From an uncultured Ruminococcus sp. (GTDB lineage: Bacteria > Bacillota > Clostridia > Oscillospirales > Ruminococcaceae), in contig CAKSMF010000003.1 of NCBI GenBank assembly GCA_934474025.1, forward strand, positions 124,001 to 188,000: a DNA stretch of 64,000 nt. The letters run 5' to 3'. The notes beneath the pieces were generated by a model. The model saw nothing but the letters and a program-made list of their open reading frames with translations. It searched no databases and was not told the DNA's origin. Position numbers and translations under genes: made by a program. This document shows positions 48,992-58,031 of the stretch, piece after piece. Within the stretch, counting starts at the first letter, position 1. Each line of letters begins with the position of its first letter.

Positions 48992-49022
48992 AAAAAATCG
49001 GCTTCATATAGAAACCGATTTT
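48992..49022 (-). terminator. Terminator of the 220-residue membrane protein gene
   Basis: AAAATCGG (48994-49001) pairs with CCGATTTT (49014-49021). The minus-strand tail is TTATTG after a T run. Confidence 0.78.
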
Positions 49023-49031
49023 AGAAAAATA

Positions 49032-49694
49032 TTATTTATTTTTTCTGTTTGCCATTTTAGGATCATAATCCCATGCTGATTGAATAACAGATTGCATACA
49101 GTTTGCAGAATACCATTTTTTGCCGATTTTTACACTGAGTAATAAATAATCTTCTGTTTGTTTTTCGCCATCTTCATCTTTATAAGTAATTTCTGCTATG
49201 GAAAGAACAGCGTCATCATGTATAGTTCCGTGATATATACTATTTATACTTGAAATCATACCCTTTACAACAGCTTCTTCATGCATATCTAAAGGTGCAT
49301 CTGGAATATTTGAAGTATCTATATCAATATTTTCAATTATTTTTACTTTTTTTACATTTTTCACACCGATTTCCTGAAACTTTGAAAATAACTCTTTTGC
49401 TTTAATTGCATCTCTAAGCTGTTTTTCGTCTTTTACATTATGGTCATAATAATCAATAACATCTTCTGCAAATCCGTCAGGCATAACAGAGATAACTTTT
49501 TTAGGATTTTGTTTTTGCAAAAGTTTTATAGCATCTTTATTTACTGATTTACCATTATTTCCTGCTGAGAATATGAGTTTTATAATTATCAGCAATACAA
49601 TGATTATCGCCACTATGGGAATGATTTTTTTAACTTTTTCTTTGATTTTCGGACTTGTTGGCAATTTGTCAATAATGTTTGTTTTGTTTAACAT
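49032..49694 (-). CDS. Hypothetical one-span membrane protein
   Basis: 220 residues: a short cytoplasmic N-terminus with Lys-rich segment (1-24), one transmembrane helix (about 25-43, IIPIVAIIIVLLIIIKLIF), and a 175-residue extracytoplasmic domain with KNPKKVISVMPDGFAEDVIDYYDH and a C-terminal YLLLSVKIGKKWYSANC segment resembling NTF2/DUF4878-like stress or lipoprotein domains. The resemblance is weak. GGAGG precedes the ATG. It has its own terminator and is separate from the kptA operon. Confidence 0.6.
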   Translation of the reverse strand: MLNKTNIIDKLPTSPKIKEKVKKIIPIVAIIIVLLIIIKLIFSAGNNGKSVNKDAIKLLQKQNPKKVISVMPDGFAEDVIDYYDHNVKDEKQLRDAIKAKELFSKFQEIGVKNVKKVKIIENIDIDTSNIPDAPLDMHEEAVVKGMISSINSIYHGTIHDDAVLSIAEITYKDEDGEKQTEDYLLLSVKIGKKWYSANCMQSVIQSAWDYDPKMANRKNK

Positions 49695-49768
49695 AAAGTT
49701 TCCTCCATATATTTTTTTTACAGATTTTGAAGCTTCAAATCTATAATTACATTATAACTATTAATGTA

Positions 49769-49782
49769 GACAAATGTTTGTC
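49769..49782. promoter_or_regulatory. Short inverted repeat, possible operator
   Basis: GACAAA-TG-TTTGTC, between the divergent hypothetical gene and the MATE gene. A near-palindrome AGATTTTGAAG/CTTCAAATCT lies around 49731-49751. Either could bind a regulator of one or both genes. Confidence 0.35.
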
Positions 49783-49834
49783 CGTTCAAAAAAAATTTAC
49801 AATAATCTGCTTGAATTTATTTAATATATTTTTC

Positions 49835-49863
49835 TTGACAAATTATAAGAACGGGTTTATAAT
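49835..49863 (+). promoter_or_regulatory. Promoter of the first MATE gene
   Basis: TTGACA (49835-49840), 17-base spacer, TATAAT (49858-49863). Transcription would start near 49870. Confidence 0.88.
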
Positions 49864-49870
49864 CATCTAT

Positions 49871-49918
49871 ATGAACTTTGTTAAAGAAGTCAACGCTCCT
49901 TTCAGGAGTCTTTTTTAA
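49871..49918 (+). promoter_or_regulatory. Attenuator-like leader with a 15-codon open frame
   Basis: Right after the promoter an ATG (49871) opens a 15-codon frame (MNFVKEVNAPFRSLF, stop at 49916-49918). Overlapping its end is a hairpin, CTCCT (49896-49900)/AGGAG (49904-49908) with a TTC loop, followed by six T (49911-49916). This resembles a transcription attenuator before the MATE start at 49951. The stem is short and the ATG has no ribosome binding site (it would be nearly leaderless), so the peptide may not be made. Confidence 0.45.
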
Positions 49919-49950
49919 CAGCAGAAATTCACGAAAGGAGTATTTTTATT

Positions 49951-51318
49951 GTGAAAAAAGTTGTATCAAATGAAATGGACATGACAGAAGGTCCTTTGCT
50001 TAAAAAGATAATTGTTTATACTATTCCGATTATCCTTACGGGAGTACTTCAATTATTATTTAACGCTGCTGATTTGATTGTAGTAGGAAGATTTGGTTCT
50101 GATACTTCTGTTGCGGCGGTAGGGGCGACAACTGCTATAATAAACCTTATAACCAACTTGTTTATAGGGCTTTCAATCGGAGCGGGTGTAGCAGTAGCAC
50201 ATAGTTTAGGTGCTGGAAAATCCGAAGATGTTCACAAAACAGTACACACTGCCATTCCGATAGCTTTTGTAAGCGGAATAGTTCTTACTATTGTTGGTGT
50301 ATGCGGTTCACGTCTGTTTCTTGAACTTATGGGAACACCAGATGATGTTATAAATCTTTCTGCCACATATATGAAAATATATTTTATTGGAATAACTGCC
50401 AGTATGATATATAACTTTGGTTCAGCGATACTCAGAGCAACAGGAGATACTAAAAGTCCGTTGATATACCTCACAGTTGCAGGAATTATAAATGTAATAC
50501 TTAATCTTTTTTTTGTTGTGTTGCTTAATATGGACGTTGCCGGTGTTGCAACAGCTACCACTATATCGCAGACAATTTCAGCGTTGCTTATACTTAGAGC
50601 TATGATGAAAAGAAATGATGATTGTAAACTTATTCTTAGAAAAATGAGATTTTATCGTCGTCAGATTGTCAGAATTATTCAGATAGGTATTCCGGCAGGT
50701 ATTCAAGGGTCACTTTTTTCTATTTCAAATGTTATTATACAGTCATCAATAAATTCATTTGGTTCTGTTGTAATGTCCGGAAATGCTGCTGCTTCAAATA
50801 TTGAAGGCTTTGTTTATGTTTCAATGAACTCTTTCAGTCAAACTTCAATAAACTTTACTGCCAGAAATTACGGAGCAGGTAAATATGACCGTCTTTCAAA
50901 AATAATGTGGTTGTGTTTAGGTTCTGTGTTTGTTACGGGACTTACTCTGGGATTGACAGCGAGATTCTTTGGTGAAAATCTTCTTTCAATATATGTTCCG
51001 AACAAACCGGCAGATATAAGTTATGGTCTCACCAGAATGACATTTATTTGTATACCGTATTTTCTTTGTGGACTTATGGACGTTACTACCGGTTTATTAA
51101 GAGGTATAAATTATTCAATGCTTCCTATGATAATATCAATTGTTGGTGTATGTGTTTTCAGAATAGTATGGATATATACAGTTTTCAGAATACCTGAATA
51201 TCATACACTTCAAAGTCTTTATATATCTTATACTATATCATGGACAGTAACATTCCTTACAGAACTTATTATATTTATAGTTTTACTAAAGCGAATACGT
51301 AAGAAAGCAGTTTCTTAA
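49951..51318 (+). CDS. MATE-family efflux transporter
   Basis: 455 residues with twelve predicted transmembrane segments. It starts with GTG at 49951, ten bases after AAAGGAG (49934-49940). DMTEGPLLKKIIVYTIPIILTGVLQLLFNAADLIVVGRF is the usual N-terminus of this Firmicute MATE branch, and conserved Pro/Gly positions recur in the second half (IGIPAGIQGSLFSISN). MATE proteins expel cationic drugs or metabolites using Na+ or H+ gradients. The substrate here is unknown. The leader may hold an attenuator. Confidence 0.92.
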   Translation: MKKVVSNEMDMTEGPLLKKIIVYTIPIILTGVLQLLFNAADLIVVGRFGSDTSVAAVGATTAIINLITNLFIGLSIGAGVAVAHSLGAGKSEDVHKTVHTAIPIAFVSGIVLTIVGVCGSRLFLELMGTPDDVINLSATYMKIYFIGITASMIYNFGSAILRATGDTKSPLIYLTVAGIINVILNLFFVVLLNMDVAGVATATTISQTISALLILRAMMKRNDDCKLILRKMRFYRRQIVRIIQIGIPAGIQGSLFSISNVIIQSSINSFGSVVMSGNAAASNIEGFVYVSMNSFSQTSINFTARNYGAGKYDRLSKIMWLCLGSVFVTGLTLGLTARFFGENLLSIYVPNKPADISYGLTRMTFICIPYFLCGLMDVTTGLLRGINYSMLPMIISIVGVCVFRIVWIYTVFRIPEYHTLQSLYISYTISWTVTFLTELIIFIVLLKRIRKKAVS

Positions 51319-51321
51319 AAT

Positions 51322-51360
51322 AAAAAATCCGTTGCGAAAATGTTCACAGCGGATTTTTTT
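51322..51360. terminator. Bidirectional terminator between MATE and ABC-F genes
   Basis: AAAAAATCCG (51322-51331) pairs with CGGATTTTTT (51350-51359), T-rich on both sides. Confidence 0.85.
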
Positions 51361-51365
51361 GTTAT

Positions 51366-53156
51366 TCAGATTGTTTCACCATTGGCAATTTTTTCAGCGA
51401 GTTCATTAAGATATAACCAGCGTTCCATTTTTTCGGCAAGCTGATTTTCAAGAGAGTCCTTTTTGTCGGATAATTCTTGTAATTTTATATAATCAGATGA
51501 ACTCGCAAGGATTTCTTTTTCGGTTTCTGAAATCTGACTTTCAAGACAAGCTATATCATCATCAATAGTTTCAAATTCTCTCTGTTCCTTGAATGAAAAT
51601 TTAAGTTTTTTCTTTCCTGTATAAACACGTTCTTTTTTTACGGATTGTTTTACAGGCTTTTCTTCTTTGGCAAGTTCCTGAATTTTTTCGGAATAATCAC
51701 TGTAATTTCCGTTGTAACGGTTTATGATTCCGTTTCCTTTAAATTCCCATATTTCAGATGACATTTTATCAAGAAAATATCTGTCATGGGATATTGCAAT
51801 AACAGCACCATCAAAATTATTCAGATAGTCTTCTAATATGGTCAGTGTGGCAATATCAAGGTCATTTGTAGGCTCGTCAAGTAAAAGTATATTAGGAGAT
51901 GTCATAATAACTTTAAGAAGATATAATCTTTTGCGTTCACCGCCGGAAAGCTTTTCAATTCTGTTCCATTGAAGTTCGGGAGTAAAAAGAAATCTTTCAA
52001 GCATTTTAGACGCTGTTATAACTCCGTCGGGAGTGCGGATATTTTCAGCAGTTTCACGAATGTAATCTATAACTTTCAGAGATAAATCCATGCTTTCACA
52101 TTCCTGTGAGAAGTATCCTATTTTTACAGTATCACCTAATGTAATAGAACCACTGTCAGCAGTTAATTCTCCTGTCAACATTTTTATAAAAGTGCTTTTT
52201 CCTGCACCATTGTGACCAACAATTCCTATTCTTGCGTTTCGTGGAATTATACAAGAAAAGTTTTCTATAAGCTTTTTACCGTCAATTGATTTTGAAATAT
52301 TTTCTATTTCAATAGTTTTCTTTCCGAGTCTTGAAGATACAGACTGCAATTGTAATTTTTCAGTTTCAACTGGTTTTTCTCTGTTTTCGAGTGCATGAAA
52401 TCTTTCTATTCTGTCTTTGGATTTTGTACCTCTTGCACGAGCTCCACGCATTATCCAAGCGAGTTCCTGACGATAAATCGTTTTATTTTTTCGTTCTTTG
52501 GCTTCTTCATCGGCTTCACGCTGAGCCTTTTGTTCAAGATAGGTGCTGTAATTTCCGTTATATTCAAAAATATTTCCCTTATCCACTTCAACTATTTTTT
52601 GTGTTATGCTGTTAAGGAAATATCTGTCATGAGTTACTATAACTATTGCACCACGATATTTTTTAAGTTGTTGTTCAAGGATTTGTACAGTTTCATTGTC
52701 GATATGGTTTGTAGGTTCGTCAATCAATAAAACGTCACTCGGTTGAATAAGAGCTGTTGCAATGCCTGCACGTCTTTTTTCGCCACCGGACAGAGTACTT
52801 ATATCATGGGTATAATCATCAATACCGAGTTTGCCGAGAATGGATTTTGCTTCAAATTCCTTTGATTCCTTTAAATCTGCCGGAAGATGTTTCATAACCT
52901 GTTCAAGTATAGTTCCATGACTGTCGAATTCTGGTATTTGCGGAAGATATGAAATTCTTACTCCGTTAGTACGGATAATGTTTCCGCTGTCAGCTTCTTC
53001 TGCTCCGGCTAATATTCTTAACAGTGTTGATTTACCTGTGCCATTTATTCCGATAATTCCGACTTTATCGCCTTCATTGAGAAAGAAAGACACATTATTC
53101 AGAACTTTTCGTTCCATGTATGTTTTAGAAATATTTTGTGCTGATAATAATATCAT
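51366..53156 (-). CDS. ABC-F family ATPase (Uup-like)
   Basis: 596 residues, no membrane segments. Two ABC domains: Walker A GINGTGKST and GHNGAGKST, signature LSGGEKRR and LSGGERKR, Walker B LLIDEPTNHID and LLLDEPTNDLD. A linker of about 80 residues lies between (QELAWIMRGARARGTKSKDR). A C-terminal coiled coil (about 520-590, QREFETIDDDIACLESQI) is characteristic of Uup. ABC-F proteins act on the ribosome, either as translation factors or to protect against antibiotics. Uup-type proteins are housekeeping. AAGGAG precedes the ATG. Confidence 0.9.
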   Translation of the reverse strand: MILLSAQNISKTYMERKVLNNVSFFLNEGDKVGIIGINGTGKSTLLRILAGAEEADSGNIIRTNGVRISYLPQIPEFDSHGTILEQVMKHLPADLKESKEFEAKSILGKLGIDDYTHDISTLSGGEKRRAGIATALIQPSDVLLIDEPTNHIDNETVQILEQQLKKYRGAIVIVTHDRYFLNSITQKIVEVDKGNIFEYNGNYSTYLEQKAQREADEEAKERKNKTIYRQELAWIMRGARARGTKSKDRIERFHALENREKPVETEKLQLQSVSSRLGKKTIEIENISKSIDGKKLIENFSCIIPRNARIGIVGHNGAGKSTFIKMLTGELTADSGSITLGDTVKIGYFSQECESMDLSLKVIDYIRETAENIRTPDGVITASKMLERFLFTPELQWNRIEKLSGGERKRLYLLKVIMTSPNILLLDEPTNDLDIATLTILEDYLNNFDGAVIAISHDRYFLDKMSSEIWEFKGNGIINRYNGNYSDYSEKIQELAKEEKPVKQSVKKERVYTGKKKLKFSFKEQREFETIDDDIACLESQISETEKEILASSSDYIKLQELSDKKDSLENQLAEKMERWLYLNELAEKIANGETI

Positions 53157-53186
53157 TTTATGCTCCTTGCGAATGTATTTTTTTAC

Positions 53187-53215
53187 ATTATAGCATAAAT
53201 GGTATTAATAATCAA
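53187..53215 (-). promoter_or_regulatory. Promoter of the ABC-F gene
   Basis: Minus strand: TTGATT (53210-53215), 17-base spacer, TATAAT (53187-53192), extended -10 (TGC). It lies directly at the 3' end of the M15 gene. Confidence 0.78.
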
Positions 53216-53218
53216 GAT

Positions 53219-53770
53219 TTACTTTTCTGTAAGTATTCCGGTATATGTAATGTCATCAATAGTAAGAATGATATTTTTAGTTTTTTTGGATTGAATGTCA
53301 GCTCTGGATATTCCGTAGTATTTATAGAAGTCGTCCGTAACAGAGTATGCAGTAGTTTTAACTTCATCGCCACGCCAGAAATTAGAAGTGCGTACATCAA
53401 CATGAGTTGCGGTGTATGTGTTATCAATGTTGGCGATACCTCCGAAACCGATATCCTGAGCGATACAGCTTACTTTTTTAGACGATATTTTATTGTTTGA
53501 TTGGTCATAACAAACGATATCAGCAGCATTACCATATACATGATGTCCAGACCCAGACCCGCCAACAGCTTTATCATGATTGACACAGCGATAACCAGAA
53601 TTGATAATAATCTTTGAACAATTTAATTTTTTATAGAGTTGTTCGAGTTTTTCGGGAAGTTCGGGATTGATAATAATGTCATGATTTTGTCCGCATTTAC
53701 AGCGAAATTCATTCACATTAAAGTGTGCTGTGAGTTGAGTTTTGTCATTTGACTTGTAAGAATTTGTCAT
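53219..53770 (-). CDS. M15-family peptidase (D-Ala-D-Ala carboxypeptidase-like)
   Basis: 183 residues from the ATG at 53768-53770 (GGAGG upstream). HFNVNEFRCKCG starts the domain, INSGYRCVNHDKAVGGSGSGHHVYGNAADI holds the first zinc His and Asp, and TATHVDVR the second His. The fold is that of VanY-like and endolysin M15A peptidases, which cut D-Ala-D-Ala or related cross-bridges of peptidoglycan. There is no signal peptide, as in phage endolysins, and the C-terminal ILTIDDITYTG segment also recalls prophage lysis proteins, but no phage genes are near. It may be a domesticated endolysin. Confidence 0.82.
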   Translation of the reverse strand: MTNSYKSNDKTQLTAHFNVNEFRCKCGQNHDIIINPELPEKLEQLYKKLNCSKIIINSGYRCVNHDKAVGGSGSGHHVYGNAADIVCYDQSNNKISSKKVSCIAQDIGFGGIANIDNTYTATHVDVRTSNFWRGDEVKTTAYSVTDDFYKYYGISRADIQSKKTKNIILTIDDITYTGILTEK

Positions 53771-53801
53771 TATAGTACCTCCATTTTTTGAATGTATCCG
53801 C

Positions 53802-53831
53802 ATAATAGAGCAGGAAAAGGTACTTTTTCAA
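53802..53831 (-). promoter_or_regulatory. Promoter of the M15 gene
   Basis: Minus strand: TTGAAA (53826-53831), 18-base spacer, TATTAT (53802-53807). Confidence 0.6.
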
Positions 53832-53879
53832 CGAAAAACAGTTGAATATCAGAAAACATTAACAAATTATTTACAAATT

Positions 53880-53920
53880 ATAAAAAAATTCTCACTGATG
53901 AGGGAATGTCAGTGAGAATT
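53880..53920 (-). terminator. Terminator of the second MATE gene
   Basis: A perfect 12-bp stem (53888-53899 with 53909-53920). The minus-strand tail is a run of seven T. Confidence 0.9.
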
Positions 53921-53926
53921 ATCATA

Positions 53927-55315
53927 TTAGACCTGAACAATAGACTTTAAATGTTTTTTGTTGAAATTGTTTTCATTGACTGCATTTGATTGTTTAATAA
54001 ACACTACATAATCAACAAAAACGATAACTGCACATACAGTCCATATAACAGGCTCTAAAATGCATATTCCGAAATATCCAAGTTTAGGAGCAACTATAGC
54101 TGATGCAACTATTTTTAATAAAAATTCAATAATACTGCCAGTTATTGGAATGATTTTTCTGTCAACGCTTTGGAGACTGCTTCTTAAAGTAAGGAGGATT
54201 CCCAATACAAAGAAGAATGAAATATTCCATATAACATATTGTGAGGCTGTGGAAATAACAGAAACATCACTTGTACCACTAAGTGCTTGAATAAGAGGTC
54301 TGCGGAAGAATATAGTTATTATAATTGAAATTGCACTCCATACAGCTGTGATTATTAAGCTGTATTTAATACCTTGTTTAACTCTGTCAATTTTTTTAGC
54401 ACCGAAATTCTGACTTACAAAAGTTGCAGTAGCCATTGACATTGTAGAAAGTGGCATCATGAATATTTCGTCAATTTTTCTTGCAGATGTGTGAGCAGTG
54501 ATTGTACTTGTTCCGAATGAATTTACAGAACCCTGTAAAATTACAGAACCAATTGAAACTATTGCATACATAAGACCCATTGACATTCCTGTGCTTAATA
54601 AGTCAGAAAATAATTCTTTATCCCATACAAGACCGGATTTTTTGAAGATAAGAAAATCACATTTTTTAGAAGCATATACAAAGCAAAGTATAACTGAAAT
54701 TCCTTGTGCAATAACCGTTGCATAACCTGCTCCGGCAACTCCCATATTAAAGGTTTTTATAAATAAAAAGTCAAGTCCTATATTAGCGAAAGTTGCGATA
54801 GCCAAAAAATATAATGGAGCTTGACTGTTTCCGATAGCCCTCATCATTGCGGCAATCATGTTATAAGCTACTGTTACAACTGAAAAAATTATTATTATTC
54901 TCATGTAATTTACAGTATCGGAAATTATTTCGGGAGGAGTTTTGAGTACAATCATGAGAGGTTTAATGGTGAAAATTCCAACTACGGTCATAATAAGTGA
55001 AATAATTGCTGAAAGAACATAAGACATTGTCACTGATTTTTTAAAGGAAATTTCGTCATTTGCACCGAAATATCTTGAAATTATTACTGCCAATCCGTTA
55101 GTGAAACCACCTGCAAAACCTGTAATCAATCCATATACAGGGGCGGACGCTCCGACAGATGCAAGAGCATTATCACCAAGAATATTACCTATTATTGCGG
55201 TATCGGCAACGTTATATAGTTGTTGGAGTATGTTTCCGATAAGTACTGGTATTGCGAAATATATAAGGCTCTTTAAAATATTTCCCTCTGTCATGTTCAT
55301 TGATGACTTGGACAT
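53927..55315 (-). CDS. MATE-family efflux transporter, second copy
   Basis: 462 residues with twelve predicted membrane segments. NMTEGNILKSLIYFAIPVLIGNILQQLYNVADTAIIG is the NorM/DinF-type start, and GTSTITAHTSARKIDEIFMMP lies at the conserved loop between halves. AGGAG precedes the ATG. The sequence is clearly different from the MATE gene at 49951, so the two should have separate substrates. It is divergent from an AraC regulator gene with 144 bases between, suggesting that this regulator controls it. Confidence 0.92.
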   Translation of the reverse strand: MSKSSMNMTEGNILKSLIYFAIPVLIGNILQQLYNVADTAIIGNILGDNALASVGASAPVYGLITGFAGGFTNGLAVIISRYFGANDEISFKKSVTMSYVLSAIISLIMTVVGIFTIKPLMIVLKTPPEIISDTVNYMRIIIIFSVVTVAYNMIAAMMRAIGNSQAPLYFLAIATFANIGLDFLFIKTFNMGVAGAGYATVIAQGISVILCFVYASKKCDFLIFKKSGLVWDKELFSDLLSTGMSMGLMYAIVSIGSVILQGSVNSFGTSTITAHTSARKIDEIFMMPLSTMSMATATFVSQNFGAKKIDRVKQGIKYSLIITAVWSAISIIITIFFRRPLIQALSGTSDVSVISTASQYVIWNISFFFVLGILLTLRSSLQSVDRKIIPITGSIIEFLLKIVASAIVAPKLGYFGICILEPVIWTVCAVIVFVDYVVFIKQSNAVNENNFNKKHLKSIVQV

Positions 55316-55353
55316 ATTTTTTCACTCCTTTTTTATGAATTTTTCTGCTTAAT

Positions 55354-55382
55354 ATAATACATAATAATCCGTAAAAAGTAAA
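55354..55382 (-). promoter_or_regulatory. Promoter of the second MATE gene
   Basis: Minus strand: TTTACT (55377-55382), 17-base spacer, TATTAT (55354-55359). Confidence 0.62.
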
Positions 55383-55411
55383 GCATTTATTTTGTTTTTC
55401 GGTCATTTATA

Positions 55412-55440
55412 TTTACATTATTTCAGAAATATGTTAGAAT
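55412..55440 (+). promoter_or_regulatory. Promoter of the AraC-family gene
   Basis: TTTACA (55412-55417), 17-base spacer, TAGAAT (55435-55440). The start site is close to the ATG, so the leader is short. Confidence 0.6.
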
Positions 55441-55459
55441 ATATTTGAGGTGATTTTTT

Positions 55460-56206
55460 ATGAACGATACTATAGACAGACAGGTTGCTTATTTAGAATT
55501 TATCAACCGTGAGAATAATTTTCACCACCATGATTATGATAAGGAAATGCTTCAGTATGAGTATGTTAAAAACGGCGATATGAGGTCAGTTGAAGAATCA
55601 GATTATATGTTTAATTCTGGTAGTGCAGGACATCTTTCAGATGACCCACTCAAGAATCTTTTGTATCTGTGCATATGTAATATAACTCTTGTTACAAGAT
55701 TTGCGATTGAAGGGGGAATGGATTCCGAAAAAGCATACAATGTCAGTGATTTATACATAAGAAAATTTGACCATGCGAAAAGTTGCGATGAACTAAATAA
55801 AATTCGTCGTGAAATGCTTGAATATTTTACAAAAGCTGTTGCCAGTGCTAAAAAAAAGCATATTTATTCAAAACAAGTTATTCAGTGCATGGATTATATT
55901 CAGTATCATCTGCATGAGAGAATTACAGTCAGTGAACTTTCGGTCATGGTCGGACTTAATGAATCATATTTATCAGTGCTTTTCAAGCGTGAAACAGGAT
56001 TTAATATTACGGAATATGTCATTCTGAAACGCATGGAAACAGCAGAAAATATGCTTAAATATTCTGATTATTCGCTTACTGAAATTTCAGATATACTTAA
56101 TTTTTCAAGTTATAGTCATTTTGCGAGAACATTCCGGAAGTATTATAATACAAGCCCGAAAGTTTATCGTAATACAAATTACCGGCATACTGTAATTACT
56201 GAATAA
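55460..56206 (+). CDS. AraC-family transcription regulator divergent from a MATE gene
   Basis: 248 residues. The N-terminal 140 residues contain no cupin but a helical domain (LKNLLYLCICNITLVTRFAIEGGMDSEKAYNVSDLYIRK) typical of a Firmicute AraC subgroup. The C-terminal AraC domain spans about 145-243 with two helix-turn-helix motifs (ITVSELSVMVGLNESYLSVLFKRETG and LTEISDILNFSSYSHFARTFRKYYN). GAGGTG lies 10 bases upstream. Shared intergenic space with the MATE exporter suggests local control, with the inducing compound perhaps being the exporter substrate. Confidence 0.9.
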   Translation: MNDTIDRQVAYLEFINRENNFHHHDYDKEMLQYEYVKNGDMRSVEESDYMFNSGSAGHLSDDPLKNLLYLCICNITLVTRFAIEGGMDSEKAYNVSDLYIRKFDHAKSCDELNKIRREMLEYFTKAVASAKKKHIYSKQVIQCMDYIQYHLHERITVSELSVMVGLNESYLSVLFKRETGFNITEYVILKRMETAENMLKYSDYSLTEISDILNFSSYSHFARTFRKYYNTSPKVYRNTNYRHTVITE

Positions 56207-56242
56207 TTTATGATATTTTTTTACAAATTTATTTGGAATATA

Positions 56243-56271
56243 TTGACATATAGTTGTATGGATTGTATAAT
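56243..56271 (+). promoter_or_regulatory. Promoter of the DUF262/HNH gene
   Basis: TTGACA (56243-56248), 17-base spacer, TATAAT (56266-56271). Confidence 0.88.
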
Positions 56272-56305
56272 TTATGTATATTAATACATTTTAAGGAGAT
56301 TTGTT

Positions 56306-58024
56306 ATGGCTCAATGGGATACATCAAGTGTAAAAAATATTATACGTGACATCAAAGAAAACATAATTGTTTTACCCGTTATACAAAGAAGACTTGTTTG
56401 GCAGGAAGAAAAAATGGAACTTCTTTTTAATTCTCTGCTCAGAGGAAATTCATTTGGTTCAATTATATGTATTGAGGAAGAAAAAGGCGAAAAACCTCTT
56501 TTTGCATACAGAGAATTTACTCGTGACGGAAATAATGTTGATTCGATTGAAATTGAAGTAAATACACATACTCATTTATTTGTAATAGATGGTCAACAAC
56601 GTCTGCAAAGTTTCTATATGGGGCTGGACGGTTCTTATAATGGAAAAATACTTTTCTTTGATTTGTTAAGTGATTTTGAACATGGAGAATTTGATTTCCG
56701 CTTTGCCGTTACAGCAAATGAACTTCCGTCAAATAATAATGACCGGTTATCAGACGGAGGATTTGCAGAATGTTTATGGTATCCGGCAAGTAATCTTTTC
56801 AAGGAACTCTGTGAAATAAATGATGTATATATGGTTGCTGAAAATATATGTGAAAGACTTAAAATTGATAATCCTGTAAAAATAAGATGCATTGAACGCA
56901 ATATAAGCAAATTTCATAGTAGTATATTTGTTTCTGACAGTGTGGGCATTTCAAAAATCATTATTAACAAGAAAAAATCAGCAGTAGAAAACAGACAGAA
57001 TATAGTTGAACTTTTCCGTAGACTTAATGACGGAGGAACACGTCTTTCATCATATGACCTTCTTGCCTCTACTCTTAAAGGATTTGATTTTAAAATGGAA
57101 AAGTTTCTTGATGACCTTGTCAGCGAATATTCAGATATGGGGTTTACAGAAGATGTGATAATTAAACTTATTCTTATACTCAATGATAAACCAGTTCAGG
57201 AAATAACCGATATCACGCAGGAAGACGGGCTTTTTGCTACAAATAACTTTGATAGAATAAGAAATTCAATTGAAGCAACAAAAAGATTTTTGATTATCAG
57301 CAAAAATTATTATTGGTTCTGTACAAGCAAAAAAAGACCTGTTACACCATTGTATTTTATGGTATATCATATTTTTTATTCTGACGTTAAGACAGAAGAT
57401 ATACCAAATATGTTCAAAAATTATGATACAAATGATATAGATACATTGCTAATGGCACAATGGTTAAGAATATCTCTGCTTAATAAAGTATTTAGTAATG
57501 GTTCGGGTTGGATTCCCTATAAAACAGGAATAAGAAAGATACATCATGTTTTGTGTGATTGCAAGGGAAAGCCGTTTCCATATAACAGAATAATAAACGT
57601 ATATATAAATCACCCTATACATAATTTTTCGACAAAGATTGACAAGGAAAGTATACTGCACTTTGATACTGAATATATGTTGTTCATGCTTTATGGAGAC
57701 AAGAAAAAAATAAGAAGTGAAGATATAGACCATATTCACCCGAAAAGTATTCTCAAAAGAATTGGAGTCAGTGAAGAAAAAATAAATTGTATTATCAACT
57801 ATCAGCTTATTGAATCCGGAGTTAACAGAAATGTTAAAAGAAACAAGGAATTATACATCTGGTTGAATAACAATATTAATCCGGAAAATCTTAAAAATTA
57901 TATTTGCAGAAATTATATCCCTCAGAATGAAATAATGTTTCATTCAGAAAACTATGAATTGTTTTATAATGCACGTTCGGAAATAATAATACATATACTT
58001 AACAAGAGATTTGAAAAAATCTGA
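56306..58024 (+). CDS. DUF262 plus HNH-type (GmrSD-like) protein, possible type IV restriction enzyme
   Basis: 572 residues. The N-terminal DUF262 (ParB-like, GmrS) domain has VLPVIQRRLVWQEEKMELLFNSLLRG (23-48) and FVIDGQQRL (92-100), the family's signature DGQQR thought to bind or hydrolyse nucleotide. A second DUF262 hallmark, LFRRLNDGGTRLSSYDL, lies near 235-251. The C-terminal domain carries DHIHPKS (475-481) of the DUF1524 HNH nuclease type. GmrSD cleaves DNA with glucosylated hydroxymethylcytosine. Related proteins act in BREX and phosphorothioation defence. Here both domains are in one chain with no methylase or other defence gene beside it. Single-gene unit with its own promoter and terminator. 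Confidence 0.85.
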   Translation: MAQWDTSSVKNIIRDIKENIIVLPVIQRRLVWQEEKMELLFNSLLRGNSFGSIICIEEEKGEKPLFAYREFTRDGNNVDSIEIEVNTHTHLFVIDGQQRLQSFYMGLDGSYNGKILFFDLLSDFEHGEFDFRFAVTANELPSNNNDRLSDGGFAECLWYPASNLFKELCEINDVYMVAENICERLKIDNPVKIRCIERNISKFHSSIFVSDSVGISKIIINKKKSAVENRQNIVELFRRLNDGGTRLSSYDLLASTLKGFDFKMEKFLDDLVSEYSDMGFTEDVIIKLILILNDKPVQEITDITQEDGLFATNNFDRIRNSIEATKRFLIISKNYYWFCTSKKRPVTPLYFMVYHIFYSDVKTEDIPNMFKNYDTNDIDTLLMAQWLRISLLNKVFSNGSGWIPYKTGIRKIHHVLCDCKGKPFPYNRIINVYINHPIHNFSTKIDKESILHFDTEYMLFMLYGDKKKIRSEDIDHIHPKSILKRIGVSEEKINCIINYQLIESGVNRNVKRNKELYIWLNNNINPENLKNYICRNYIPQNEIMFHSENYELFYNARSEIIIHILNKRFEKI

Positions 58025-58031
58025 TTATACA

